Of a stretch of DNA of 64,000 nt, positions 34,663-47,194 are shown one piece after another. Each line of letters starts with the position of its first letter. The first letter of the stretch is position 1. The position numbers and the translations under genes were made by a program. Below the pieces are notes generated by a model, which was not told the DNA's origin, made no database searches, and saw only the letters and a program-made list of their open reading frames with translations. This DNA is from Pseudoneurospora amorphoporcata (lineage: Eukaryota > Ascomycota > Sordariomycetes > Sordariales > Sordariaceae): assembly GCA_033297205.1 (NCBI GenBank), contig MU859219.1, positions 18,224 to 82,223 on the forward strand, read 5' to 3'.

Positions 34663-37600
34663 TGTGTATGTTGTTGTCTTCGTTGTGTAGGTTGTGAGTT
34701 CGAGAAAGACGATGATGATGTCGTTGCTTTTGTCGTTGCCCAAATTATGGAAGCCGCCTTTGCTTGTTGTTGAGACTTGAGACTTGAGAGAAATCCAATA
34801 ACCACCAGTGGTCCGTTTTGCTTGCTGAGATTGGGTATCGTGAAGATGATGATGATGAATAGAAAATCGTCAAAACCCGTAATAAGAGACTAGAAGGAAC
34901 CCAGAGAAACCCGTTGATATAGGAAACCCCCCCAAAAAAAAGAACCAATCCAAAGAAGACTCTCAAAGAGATTATCCAACCAGTGAATATGCTACTAGTT
35001 TAGATCAGATGAGAGTAGGTCTGGGAGGAGGATGGAGGTTCTAGGATGGCAGATATATGAGAACCGGTATGGAAGGAGAGGATGTCGATCTTGACCCTCC
35101 ATCATCTTCCCAGAAGCGGCGGCTTTGGAGGGCTAAATAGATTAAGAAACCGTTTGACTGGACCAGAGAGACGCAACGCTCTTACGGGACGGCGGCACAG
35201 AGTACACTCACACACACTTTCGCTTCCATGCTATGTACTCAAAGATAGAACATGGAGGAGGCCGGGGGTGTGGTAGCGCTACGCGGTACTACTACCCTGA
35301 CGTTCAAGGCATCTTGGATGACCGGGGGATGGGTGAGGAGGGCACTCTCGTCGAGAGAAAAGGACGAAGACAACCTTCAAGAGAGAGCAAGGTCCCTTGT
35401 CCCCCAGAATCGGAGCTTGATTGGATGAACCGAGCGGTTGTTCGTCCGGAGAGGGGAACAGCCCCTGTCTGTCAGATCCCCGTCTGATCCACAGCAAGCG
35501 CCGGGACCGTGCGCTAGTAGGGGTTCGTTGTGTTAGCGTACCACTTTATTTTGTGGTCCCAGCTGGGAACATCATGTGGATGAATGCCGAGTTGTCCAAA
35601 CCAGCACACATCATCCGCCATCACCACCACCATCCACCACTTCCTCCATCGTTTCGGCCGCGCAGAATCTGGAGCGTTTGAGCACTGAAGATCTTTCTCA
35701 ATTCATCATTAGCACTTCCATCCAGCGTCCCAGTGTTGGAACCATCGTAACCCGTCCACGCCGAAGTCAAGGCATCGTCGGTCCGGGGACCGGCATCGTG
35801 GCAGCATGGCCATCCGGTGATCGACCGAAAAGTTCCGACTAAACCTAGCTAGCAATCAATAGTGTATGTAAAGACGGGGAATAGGCATGCCTCGAGGGTT
35901 TGGGTCTTTGTGGAAGAGGTCAGAGCGGATCGACCACCAGCTTTATTTGAATCGTTATCCGTCTGATCCCCATCAAGCTTTAGGAACGAAATATGCTGGG
36001 CTAGATAATCTACTTGATTCGGCATATGTTTCTGTTCTGCTCCTTTCCGAGCCTCATCCATCTATCCGCAACAGTACACCGTATCTGGCCTCCTGCTCCC
36101 ACAAAAATGAACACAGAATCAAGAAACATGGAATGCCTCAAAGCCGATCTCCCGTCTGCACGTCTTCTCCCCTCCCACAAGAGACAGAACAGGGGGCTCG
36201 AGGGCCCCTGTTACTGGTTCATTGGACCATTGGACCACAGTGACCATGTTTTGAGAATGTGGGCTAATAATGTAGGGTGGGCGGCTAAGTTTTGCAATAC
36301 ACTAGTCCAAGTAGGACGAATTAGTCCGACTTGCTCTGATCTGTCGACCTGTCATGTAAGCCCAACGGCCGACCAACCGTGCTGATGTAACGTCAGATCA
36401 GCGCGAGAGATCAAAGATGAGAATGTGGGCAAAAATAGATTGCTCCCAACCTTGTGCTTCTCTTTCCGGGAATGGTAGGTATGGTTGTACGCCGAGTTGA
36501 GGAGGTGATAGCTGGGCAAAGATTGGCATCTGGACTAGTCATCCAGTGGATATTGGTTTTTTGAGTCGGGAAGGGGGCAAATTAGGTTGCTCAAGTTGGG
36601 AGGTGGCATTGGGACACAGAGGGACGAAAGATGGGAAATAAGCCCCAGGTTGTTCATGTCTTGATCAAGGTTGGAAGGAGAGTTGCCATTGGACACAGAT
36701 CGGTGTCGACTTGACGAAACTTCAACTTTCGGATGTCGTGTTGCCCGCCGTTCGGCTGTTGTGGAAGGTTACTTGCGATTTTCAATATTTGAGTTCTCGA
36801 GTCTGAATGCTTGCGAAGGGAGCACCTTCTTGAAGCACAAGGTCGTCAAATCCTCTGGTCGAGGGTTCGTTATTCCTACATGTTGAAAGTTGAAAGCGAT
36901 AAGAACGAGTGAGTGTCAGTTGCATTGCCTTCCAGCTACATACAACACTCGATATATGAACAGTTCAAAAACACCGATAACACAAAACCGCTCTACACAT
37001 TATCCCACGAAAAGAAAACATCACAAGCATTTTTACCGCTGTAGAACACCTTGGCATCTCCCATCTCTCATGCACGAGAAAACAAAAGTCCCACCATCTA
37101 CCTTCACCACGAGGAAATTAGATTACCTATGTACCTACCTACAAACCTACCTACCTTGCCAACTTCAGCTTGCCATGCATATGGAGATCTCGCCTATGGA
37201 AAACCGAGATCTCAAATGATGGTGTCATTCTGGTAACTTTCCCCATCAGAACCTCGGAAATAACGGTGCCACGACAGGACATCATGTAGATGATGGAGGG
37301 CGGCCGCGGTAGACGGCCGGCGTCTATTTGTGTTCAATGGCCAACCAGATGGGTTCGCGCTGGAAGGTTGGTTACAATCATTGGATGAACGCGTGTGTGG
37401 TACAACGGGAGTGTACAGGTGGGTGCGTAGCCGATGATAGATGGAATGGCAGTTGAGGAAGAAATTGAAAGAAAGATTCGTGAATGGTTTCTTGGGAGAT
37501 GCTTGGCTTCCTGGCTTCCATAGGTGGGTTGAGCGGGCGGGAGTGACGAGATCTTGAATGTTTCTATGCAGTTGATATCACAGCGGGATGGCACTTCCTG

Positions 37601-38281
37601 TTTGTTTGGTTGATAGGAATGCTTGTTTTGTGAGTTGTCACCGCTCGCTGCTGGATCCATTCATTTAGTTCTTCCACAAAGTTTAGGTACTATACAATAG
37701 TACAAGTTATACTAACCACGGGCTCTACCAATTCGCTCTGCAACCCTCCTCTTTTTGAAGCCTTCGCTGGCGATCGAAACCCAGCTCAGTGAGGGAGCAG
37801 CACCCTTCATGAACCATAAGCCATTCATATTCAGGACGATAGCCACCGTATCCGAAGAAAGACATTCATATGGCCAACCGGTCATGCCAGGCTCACTTCT
37901 CCGGCCTGTGTTCCCGCAGGCGCTCACGGCACGGTAGCCCAGATCTTGGCCTTCCCGTTCGACCCTCCAAAACTTTCTTCTGGCTTATCGCCACATCCAA
38001 GTCCCAAGCACCTCCCATGGCACTACCGCTCCAATTATTCCATTTTTTTGAGACGCACGGTACTTGCTTGATATTGATATGGTTGTTTCGAAACCGGCAT
38101 GTGAACGCAATCTCTTTTATCGATCCAAGAAAAAGTAAGACGCAACGCCGAATTATCCGTCCCGGGCGCCCATTGGTACGTCGCAATCTTCTTTACCGCT
38201 TCGATATGCAGTTCCTGCACGCCATCCCCATCATTGTTCCTTCCACCAATCCTTCCCGAGTGGATGGTGTTTCGATCGGTC
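34663..38281. other. 3.6-kb intergenic region
   Basis: No gene found on either strand. It probably holds the DUF3455 promoter and the 3' end of the CASP transcript; the short open frames here look random. Confidence 0.5.
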
Positions 38282-40644
38282 CTACCGGTGACTAAACCCT
38301 TCTTCACCCCAATCCCCACCACCACTCCCTCCTGCTCCTGCTCCTGCTCCTGCTCCCGCCACTGAACCCACGGCACCCACTGCCGCAGTCACGGCATGCT
38401 GGTCTGCATCCGCCGAGCCCATCCAGTACAGCGAGAGGAATACCATCACATGAAGCGCCACGCAGTACGCTGCAAATAGGTTCCTGCTCGTCCTTGTAGC
38501 CAACACCATCCTCGTGATCGAGTACACCGCCCTCTCCGGCAGACTCATCCGCTTGTACGCCCTAGCGGACTCGCGACCCCTGAACGCCGCGAAGGGCGAG
38601 ATGTTGGACTCGTACGCCTTTCTGTATCGGTCCAGTGCTACGCCACCGCCACCGTTATTCCCGTCGCTACCGCTTGTTGCGCCAAAGGAGACGGCGGATG
38701 GGTTAGGGTTGGATGAGAAGGAGGCTGTCGAGGTGGCCGACGCCATGCCGCCTCCAGCGCGGTTATAGCTGGACACGTAGCGCGTCTTCTCGTAGAGGTT
38801 CAGGTTATCCCGCTGGAGAGCGGCGATTTCCTGCCGTAATTGGGAGACCGTCTTGTGGGTCTCAGACAGCTCTTGCTCGAGCTGGGCATTGCGCTTCTTG
38901 AACCGGTCGCGCTGTGCGGTGATCATCGGGAGAATGCCACCAGCTCCGCCGCCTGCGAAGTCGGGCGAGTCGCGATCGAGACCGCGGGGGTTGAAGCCGC
39001 TCACGATCGAAGAGGTAGGGGATATCCTACCACCGCCCAGCTTTCGTGTAGGAGCGATCGAAGGGGCATAGCGGGCAACAGATGCTCCCGAAGGGAAAGC
39101 ATTAGGCGCCTCGGCTTGGATGGTTGAGAGCTCGTTTTCAAGCTTCTCGTTGAGATTTTGCGACTTCTCAAGCTCAGCATTGGTCCGAGAGAGCTCTTCC
39201 TGCAAGTCTTGAAGGCGAGTTTGGAGGTCCAGGTGCGAGACACGCAGGATGGTCAGCTCGTCATTGAGCTTCTTGTTTCGCGCAAGAAGAAGCTGCTCGA
39301 GCGTATCCCCCTTTCCTTCGTCTCCCTCGGCATTGTTGCCCGAGACTGCACGTACGGCGTCGTCATCATCACCTGTGGCAAACTCGATGCTCTTGAGAAC
39401 CTCCAACTCCTGTTTCACGTCGTCATAGTCTGACCATTTTTGGACCTTGGCCTTGAGCGCATCTCGTTCCTCTTTGAGCATGCCAACCTCTCTCTCCAGA
39501 CCACGAAGCTTGGTGTCCAGGTCTCTCTTGAGCCCTTCCTTCTCCACCCGCGCTGCATCCAGCTTACGAATTAGTGACGAGTTCTCTGACCTCACGCGCA
39601 GATATCCCGGGTCGTCCTCCAAAGATGTAGCCGGTTGTGCGGAGACCTGCGACTTCGACTGCGCAAGCTCAAGTCGCAGTTGTTCGTTGCGGGCTTCCAC
39701 CTCGGCAAGTCTCGTACTAGTGCGCTCCAAGTCGGACTGGACCATCTCCAGCTCAGCGTTCGTAACTTGACCGGTGTGTTCCTCTGCATCGTCGGATTTG
39801 CCCAGTCTCTGGTTGACTTCGTAGCTGGCTTTGAGCTCGCTGAGTAGACGGTCCTGGTTCTCAATCTTCTCTTCCAATGCCTTCTCCTTGGCCGCCCAGT
39901 TGTCCTGCTTCTCGTCGAGTACGGCAGTCCACGAAGACTCGACCTCCTTGACCTTGGATTCCAGGTTCTCCTCTAGCTGCTTTCTAGCGTCGGACTCCTT
40001 CTGTAGTCGGGATTCCGTCTCTTCAAGCTGCAATGTGAGCTTGGCCACGTTCTTCTGCAAGTGGTTGTTTTCCTCCGTGAGCTTCGGTAGCGTGTCTTCG
40101 GATACAAGCATCGAGTCGACCGAAGCCTCTAGTAGCGGGTACGGGTCCGGCGCCTCGGATAAGGATGTGTAGGCGTGGAGGAAGGCCGAGTTTACCGACT
40201 TGGAGTGGTTCGTAAGGAGGTCGATAAAGCCCTGGTAGGCTGTTGTTATTATGGTGTGTTAGTTAGCCCATCAGCTTAGAAAGCATCGCTGTCCTAGGGG
40301 AGGGTGTAGCGTACCTTTAAGCAGCCCCTTAATCTCTCCCAACTTGGTGGCATCATCCAACTTGCGAAAGTCCTTGGTCTTTTGTGCAAGGTCCTTCCTC
40401 TGTACGGTAGAGTCCCGTTGGAATGTAACGATTTCTGAGGCCGTGTTGTCTAGATTCGAGACTAAGGAGATAAAGTCGAGACCTAGAAAAGGTAGAGTCA
40501 GAAACAGCGCCTGGAAGGACACATTCAAGACTGGGGAGTATAGACCGTCGTACTTCTCCATTGTGAGATGGCACTTTGGAACTTGTTTGTCGCATTCGGG
40601 GTGTCTCCTGCTCCTGGAGCTTCGGGGCTGATGACATCCGCCAT
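38282..40644 (-). CDS. COY1: CASP/Coy1-like Golgi coiled-coil membrane protein
   Basis: Three exons (40644-40554, 40482-40315, 40239-38282) encode 738 residues. Starting at 40644 gives MADVISPEAPGAG, then FQSAISQWR, splicing to SLDFISLVSNLDN, as expected of the CASP N-terminus. A start at 40561 would read through the intron end (ctgac..tctag). The body is long coiled coil (about 60-530), with DFRKLDDATKLGEIKGLLK as a family-conserved helix. The C-terminus has the conserved MSLPERAVYSITRMVLATRTSRNLF segment, a membrane anchor at about 673-694 and a luminal tail with an Ala-Gly repeat (AGAGAGAGAGG). CASP/Coy1 is a Golgi tether that works in intra-Golgi retrograde transport. The repeat is encoded by a TCCTGC hexanucleotide run at about 38330-38355. 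Head to head with VPS3. Confidence 0.92.
38330..38355. repeat. TCCTGC hexanucleotide tandem repeat in the CASP coding region
   Basis: The unit TCCTGC repeats about four times on the plus strand, encoding the Ala-Gly run near the CASP C-terminus. As a multiple of three it can vary in length without a frameshift. Confidence 0.75.
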
Positions 40645-41285
40645 GGTTTCGGGCATTGTGCCTGCTTGCGCAGTGCTCGAGTTTCTTATTAAGAGACCTA
40701 GGCCGGCCTAGGTTTACAGTTGCATAAAGTTAACAGTGTTGTTGTCTGGCGGATATTCGAGGGATGTGGTATCGATCTGGGCGGGATGTCGGGAGGATGT
40801 CAAACGGTGATGCGTGCGTGGCAGGGAGTGTTCAGTTTACATCAGACACCAACCGTCACGGTTCCCGCACCGCTCCTGTTGGTCCGGGCTTCATGGGCAC
40901 CGGGCCCGAGGCAAGATCGACCGCCTAAAACCGTCCCACAGCGGCACTCAACAGTGGAGGCCAACAAAGGAAAGCCCAGCGTCGTCGGGCGGCACCTCAC
41001 CTCCACCAACAGCCCACCGAGCTTACAGGGGCCCTGTTACCTTTACTTAGCTAGGGTATAGCTGCCTCGCTACGTAACTGCCTGCCTGATGGTGTCCCGC
41101 TGGAGGTGCCCGCCATCCGATCTTCCTCTCGACTTACAACTTGCGAATAGCTTCAAAAGGCAACAATAGTCCACCCTCCCTCCCTCAGTACCTTTTGCGC
41201 AGCTACGGGGTGCAACTTGCATTGCGCAAATCTGTGTTTTGGATCCGGCATGCCCAGGTAACAATGTTGTCGAAGCTGCACCGGA
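40645..41285. promoter_or_regulatory. divergent promoter between CASP and VPS3
   Basis: No gene seen in the 641 bp between the two start codons, which head in opposite directions. I did not recognise a specific regulator site. Confidence 0.4.
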
Positions 41286-44200
41286 ATGGCACCCGCATCC
41301 GCAGCATCCCCCAAGCCCATGGCAGCCGGTCCATATGTCTTGAGACCCTTGCTCCACGATGTCCCTCTATCGGCTGAGGGTACCGACGAAGATATTAAGA
41401 TTAACTGCGTCGACTACTTAGGTGAGCCTCCCCTTGACCATGTATCTGCTGTTTATGCGCCAGCCATACTGACCCTGCTTTGCGCCCAACCCAGACGGTA
41501 ACCTTTACGTTGGAACGTCCGCATCCGAGCTGCTCCATTTCTTCCGCATACCGCCCGATCCCAACGATCCGAACAGCACCGATACCTTTATCCTCGCCTC
41601 AAGGCTACTTCCTGCCTACTCGGAAACCTCCGGCTCGCCCAATGGCCCAAAACCCGGTGTCCAACAGATCCTCTTGCTGCCGCGCGTGGGCAAGGCATGT
41701 ATCCTTTGCAACTGGACAGTCACATTCTACTCGCTACCGGAGCTGAGCCCGGTTTTTGGGACCACCCAAGTCCGGAACTGTAACTGGATTGGAGGTGTGG
41801 ACTTGAACGCGAATTTTGAGAACCCCGGAACCGCCGTTACCATTCTCCTTTCGCTCAACAGGCGCATACAAGTGGTGAGGATTGGGGATGATGCTCGTGT
41901 CATCAGGAAGATCGACTTTTCCGGGAGCACTCTCTCGGTGCGGAGGGACAGTATCGCATGTGTTGCTGATTCTAGGAGCTATGCTTTGCTGGACGTTGAT
42001 CGGCAACTCAAGATCCCGTTAATGAGCATATCGTCCCTGGATGACTCCGCTCCGGGAGGACAGTATGGCCAAACACAGAACATTGCAGGGCCGCCCGAGA
42101 ACGGAGGCCATTCAAGGAGCGCCTCATCGGCGACAGCAAGGCTCGCGCCTGCTGACTTCCACAGCCATTCAAGAAGCACAAGCTTGTCTGGGTTGATAGG
42201 AAACATGCGTGGGAACCAGAGACCACAGGGAGAGCAAGACGATCCGGTGTTTCAACAGCCTGGCACACCGAAATCGTCGAACACTCCAGAGCGAAAACCC
42301 AGCCCTGCTCTAAATGACGGGGACAAGCCATTACCTCCACCCCCACGGGATTCGATGGCATCTCTAGCGTCCCAAGCTTCTGGTACAGGGGGAATCTCTC
42401 CGGGACGCATAGCATCTCCTAAGCCACAACCTGGATTAGTCTTCTTAAAGCCACATATTGTGTCCCCTACACCAGAAGAATTCCTGCTCGTAACTGGAAC
42501 AGGACCCCTCGACCCCGGAATCGGCATGTTTGTGAATCTGGACGGTGATCCTACGAGACCCACCGTTGAGTTTGAGAGATATCCCAGGGAGATTGCTGTT
42601 GACGGGGGTGCGCCCGACGTGTCATCTCCGGGGGCATCGGTTTTGGGTCGTGAGGCTGAGGGCTATGTCTTCGCTTCCATGGGAAAGGAGTTCGAAGATG
42701 GTGTACATCAGGGCTTGGAGATCCAAAGGTTCGATGTGAATGTCGGTGAAGACGAGGCAGAGAAGTTTTGGTTGGAAGTGCCTAGCAAGGACGACCCAAC
42801 TACTCCCGCTGTTCACACCCCTATAGGCATCAGATCACTCTTGGCTAGCGAAGAGATGCAGTTTGAGGAGCTGGTCAAACGGCTTTGTCAGAGGAGATTT
42901 TCCCCGTTCAACGGGGGTTCTGCTACACCTGCTGTGTCCACAAAGGGTGCCGATTCACGTACGGCGTCCTCGATAGAGCGGCTAGCACGAGAGAAGGAAT
43001 TATTCGATCGAGACCTAGGGTCGGAAGAGGAACCGCTGCCAGAAAACTGGGAGACTGTGCGGAACAGGGAAAACGAGGAGTTCGTACGCGTGCTTTCCAA
43101 AGGCTCGTCGCGCCTGGCTGTCTGGACAGGGGCGGACATATGGTGGGCTGTTCGAAACCCCTTGTTGCTTCAGTTGGAATCGAGCCTAGAGTTGGCAACT
43201 TCTAAAGCACAACAGGGCAGCTCAGACAGCTCGGAACAGAGAACACAACTCCTCAATCTCATAAAAACCATCAACAACCGGGAGCCCAAGACAGAGCTTG
43301 AGTTCATGACTCTCGGATACGTCAAGCAACGGGCCAGCATCATGCTTGTTGCCAACTTCCTAAACTGTGCCGAGTCTCCTTTCAGCGACTCTGAGACAAG
43401 GCAAATGGAAGCAAGTCTACTCGACGGTGACCTAGATGCTCGAGTGGTCTTGTCACTGATTCCCACTCTTCGAAACGAGATCGTCATGGGCCAAAAGGGA
43501 ATTTGGGTATATGGGGGAATTAGATCCCTTGTCGAAGAGTACATCACAGCGGAGAAGGACAAGGAAGTTACGCAGACGATCGATTCGCTACCTCGACATG
43601 TGCTCAACTTCCTACGCCGGTTCCTCACTGCTTGGAGAAACAAAAAGGGCTTCGGCAGTATCTCCGCTGAGATCTTTCGGACAGTGGATGCGTCTTTACT
43701 ACTAGTACTCCTAGAACTGGACAAGAACACGCCTGTGGGCAAGTCTGGCGAGCCTGGTTCACCTCGAAAGGAACTATACGAACTCGTGGACCACGGCGTT
43801 GACTGCTTTGATAGGGCGGTAAGCCTGCTAGAGGGATACCGCCGCCTGTACGTCCTCAGTCGACTCTACCAACAACGTAAGCTGTCGCCCTATGTGCTCA
43901 AAACATGGAAGCGTATCATCGAAGGGGAAGAGGATCGGGGCGGCGAGCTGGGAGGCGACGGTGAGCTGCAAGTCAGAAAGTATCTCAGCAACATCAGCAA
44001 CCAGGAGCTGGTGAAGAAATACGGTGTTTGGCTGGCTAAGCGTAATCCCAAGCTGGGTGTCGAAGTCTTTGCCGATGATAAGATCAAAGCACCGAGATTG
44101 GTACCAACTGACGTCGTTGCCCTTTTAAAAGAAGAGGCTCCCGATGCAGTCAAGTACTATCTTGAGCATCTCGTGTTCAGGAAGGGCAGCACAGCCTACA

Positions 44201-45180
44201 TCAACGAGCTAATCACCTACTACCTCGACATCGTCATCAACGACCTCCAAAACTCACCAGAATCCCGAGCGACCGCCACGGCTTCATACGAAGCCTACCG
44301 CGCCTTACGCCCTCCCAAACCCACATACCGCCAATTCTTAACCGACAACGCCCCTCCAGACGACGAGGCCTGGCAAAGTCGCCTCCGACTCCTGCAACTC
44401 CTTGGTGGTGCGCACGACTACGACGCCGCCGCCATCCGCCAACGCATCGACTCCTCCCTAGCAGAATTCTCTTCCGAGCACGGCGCCGCAGCACTGTCCC
44501 AAAAGCAGCAGCAACCACAACAGCAAAAACAGCGCCTCCTCGTCCCCGAAGCCATCATCCTCAACGGCTGCCTCCACGACCACGAAGACTCCCTCCGCCT
44601 GCTCGTTCACCACCTAGGCGACTACGACTCCGCCGTCTCCTACTGCTTACGCGGCGGCCTTTCCCTCTCCTTTAACAACACCATCGCACCTTCGCAGCCA
44701 AAACAGCCACTCCTTACCGAAGAAACCCAGTCCCACCTCTTCCACGTCTTGCTAGCCGAGTTTCTCGCCATTGAAGACCTCAGCGACCGCGTCGAGCAGA
44801 CGGGCGCACTGCTCGAGCGGTTCGGCGGCTGGTTTGATGTCTTGAAGGTTCTGGGGATGATCCCCGATGGCTGGTCTGTGGATGTCATTGCGCAGTTTTT
44901 GGTCATGGCGCTGCGGAAGCTGGTCGAAGAGCGGCATGAGAGTTTGGTGCAGAGGGCTTTGAGCGGGGCGGAAAATTTGAGGGTTGGCTATGAGAGTGTG
45001 GTGAGGATGGGGGAGTTGGGCCCGACCGTTGTCGGTGATGAGGAGAAAAGAGGTGGAGGGCAGGGAGGAGCGGGAGAAGAGGAGATGCAAGAGATGAATG
45101 AAATGCAGGAGATGGGGGATATGGGTGGGAGTAAAAGGGGAGTTGGTGTTGGTGGGAGTGATGATGATGAGTTTGCCTGA
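41286..45180 (+). CDS. VPS3: CORVET tethering subunit Vps3 (TGFBRAP1/Vps39-like)
   Basis: Two exons (41286-41421, 41495-45180) encode 1273 residues. The N-terminal half is a CNH/beta-propeller-like domain (GNLYVGTSASELLHFF, CILCNWTVTFYSLPEL, VDRQLKIPL), interrupted by a Ser/Pro-rich insert at about residues 185-300. The C-terminal half is helical, with the Vps39 domain 1 (about 650-790) and domain 2 (LVPEAIILNGCLHDHEDSLRLLVHHLGDYDSAVSYC, clathrin-repeat-like). This set marks the Vps3/Vps39/TGFBRAP1 family. Vps3 pairs with Rab5-type GTPases on early endosomes for CORVET-dependent fusion. The Vps39 (HOPS) paralogue is the main alternative; the N-terminal sequence favours Vps3. The tail is Met/Glu-rich (EEEMQEMNEMQEMGDM) with a Gly/Asp end, probably disordered. 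Confidence 0.85.
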
Positions 45181-45423
45181 GGCTTTTTTTTTCTTTTGTT
45201 TATTTAGCGAAGATTTTGATATATATTTCAAACGACTTTCTTTTTAAGGACGCAATCACTTTTCCTCGGTAGACACTTCATTTGCATCTAGAACAAGAGT
45301 TCCAGCCCGCGCATTGGTCAAAGAAAGATGGGAACAGGTCGTTGCGCTTTGGCCATAGGATATGTGCAATGCCCCATATAGGATCCATAGGAATAAAAGA
45401 TTCCAACAACAACACTCGACTAC

Positions 45424-45509
45424 GGTTGTATAGTGTAGCGGTTATCACTCCGGATTCTGAATTCCATCAGAACATTCCGGCAACCCCGGTTCGATTCCGG
45501 GTACGACCT
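45424..45509 (+). tRNA. tRNA-Gln (CUG anticodon) with an intron
   Basis: The acceptor arms GGTTGTA and TACGACC pair fully (one G-T). The D arm (GTG..CAC) and the T arm CCCGG-TTCGATT-CCGGG also pair. The anticodon stem CCGGA/TCCGG encloses TTCTGA, with anticodon CTG (Gln). A 14-nt intron follows the base after the anticodon. A T7 run starts at 45520. Confidence 0.92.
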
Positions 45510-45519
45510 TCACTTTTGC

Positions 45520-45526
45520 TTTTTTT
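45520..45526 (+). terminator. RNA polymerase III T-run after tRNA-Gln
   Basis: Seven T residues about 11 bp after the tRNA, as expected for Pol III termination. Confidence 0.8.
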
Positions 45527-45584
45527 CTATTACTCTTTTTGATGAGCAAGGTGATTGTTTTTTGCTTTGGCTTCTATCGTGTTT

Positions 45585-46535
45585 CTATTTTTGTTCGGTC
45601 TTGGTTCTTAGGTCAAAACACCTTTTCGGATGCGACTGGTGAGAGAATGAATGCCGCCCAAAGCTCGTTGAAGTAGGATATCGTGGACATTCGTTAAACC
45701 ATTTCCGTATCAGTTCGAGCGCAGACTCCGAAGACGGATGCATATTCGGAGGTCTGGTCAAGACCTCTCGCCGTGCGGGATCACTGATGTTTTCAGCCTG
45801 CTGGCTCCCTCCAACAAGGCAAGTTGCGAAAGATACTGACTCTTGACTTGCACAAAGTACTACCTTTATGGAGTCGGTTCCTCCAACCACATAGTTGGCG
45901 TTTTCTCCCATCTCGTCCAGGAATTCATCATCTGAGTCATCTACCGGCACATCATCCGCAAGGAGATAGTGGCCTTGTCCTTCAGGTTCTTCCTGCCAGT
46001 CTTTCTCCAAAACCCCCATGACTTTTAGTTCATCCTCTATCCGGATCGGATGAAACCTTGTCTGACCTGGTAACTTCTGCCGCACGTTGTCCGTTCCCTT
46101 TCTCCTGGTCGGCTTTTTATCGTCAGCATCCACAGAAGGTCGATGCAGCCCATCCACAGAACGGAAGGTCCATAGCCAAGGAGTGTATCGTCCATCAACC
46201 CACTGAAGGTAAAGATGCGTCTTAATCGAGCCATGTCTGCCAACCAAAGCCTGTAGTTGTCCCTGGCCGGGAGCGTCTCGGACCGCAGGCAATTTGGAAG
46301 TCAGCCACTTCATGAACGCACACCCATCGCCCTCGCCAGGCAGCGAATGCTCCACAAGCGTAACAGCTTCGTCGTGAAGAAGGTCAAACATATACACCTC
46401 GGTATCCATTCCGGTGCGACCATTGGCGCTCGCGTCGAAGGAAAAGACGAGCTTTGGGGAGGAGCATCTTGCGCAGCTATGGGGTTCCGGGTAGATGGGC
46501 GATGGTTAAGACTACAGTTGCTGCTCGTTTGTCAT
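45585..46535 (-). pseudogene. truncated HET-family (heterokaryon incompatibility) relic
   Basis: The reading starts at a Met at 46535-46533 (MTNEQQL), then meets TAG at 46514-46512 and TAA at 46508-46506, both one C-to-T step from CAG and CAA, then reads open to 45587. The text resembles the N-terminal part of fungal HET proteins: a Cys pair (PHSCARCSSPKLVFSFD), LLHDEAVTLVEHSLPGEGDGCAFMKWL, YLQWVDGRYTPWLW, and SALELIRKWFNECP, the segment that precedes the HET domain. The HET domain itself (with its LSYCWG-type core) is absent: the frame ends about 75 bp from the tRNA-Gln gene. A protein could begin at the Met at 46409 (274 residues), but it would lack the catalytic-like core. I call it a pseudogene; a short expressed fragment remains possible. 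Confidence 0.72.
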
Positions 46536-47079
46536 GAGTGATGCGATAACCGCGGCATCAGGTAATGGTCTATACGAGAAACAATAACGAGGGCCATGCA
46601 TGATGATAAAAGTCCTCCGTGAACCAAGGCTGACCCCCATAACAAATGGTGGCTTATCTCGTTGCGAGGCCGCCAGTCTCACCAAAAAAGCTGTGTACCA
46701 AGGGAAGAGTCCAATTGGACATGATGCCGCCCACCCAATTGATCACTCTGGTGCAACCCATAACATCTGTTCGTCCGGTTCACTTTTGCCAGGTCCATCG
46801 TGAAGGAAAAGGTGCTGATAGCGGAGCGGGAACTTATCCCGACTAAAGCGAAACCATCAGGAAACTTTCCAAAAACATGCGCAAGCCATTTTGAAACAGA
46901 AAGGAGGAACAAAAAGGCAAAGAAGAAGTGGAAGAAGAGTTCACGAAAGTGTCACAAACTGCGGGGTACCTCCACCAAAAGAAAAGGGGGGAGGAGCTCC
47001 ATAAACAGTTGGAGCTTCCTTCCCCGCCAAGACCAAGCTCCCTATACAAACCACCTTCTGCCATGTGTCTTTATCAAAT
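46536..47079. other. intergenic region between HET relic and tRNA-Arg
   Basis: No gene seen on either strand. Confidence 0.5.
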
Positions 47080-47172
47080 GGCCCGCTGGCCAAATGGTAA
47101 GGCGTCAGATTTCGGTTTTTAAAAGACTAGAAATATCTCTGAAGATTGGGCGTTCGAGCCGCCCGTGGGTCG
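47080..47172 (+). tRNA. tRNA-Arg (UCG anticodon) with an intron
   Basis: Acceptor GGCCCGC/GTGGGTC pairs with two wobbles. The D arm GCC-AAATGGTAA-GGC and the T arm GGGCG-TTCGAGC-CGCCC are intact. The anticodon stem TCAGA/TCTGA encloses TTTCGG with anticodon TCG. About 21 nt of intron follow. T-runs lie at 47180-47183 and 47189-47194. Confidence 0.9.
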
Positions 47173-47188
47173 TTTATTCTTTTGGTTC

Positions 47189-47194
47189 TTTTTT
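47189..47194 (+). terminator. RNA polymerase III T-run after tRNA-Arg
   Basis: Six T residues downstream of the tRNA; a shorter T4 run at 47180 may already end transcription. Confidence 0.6.

Noticed and set aside
40271..40561. An alternative CASP start at 40561.
   Set aside because: It reads through a recognisable intron end (branch and acceptor before GTCTCGAC); the upstream start at 40644 splices to a CASP-like N-terminus.
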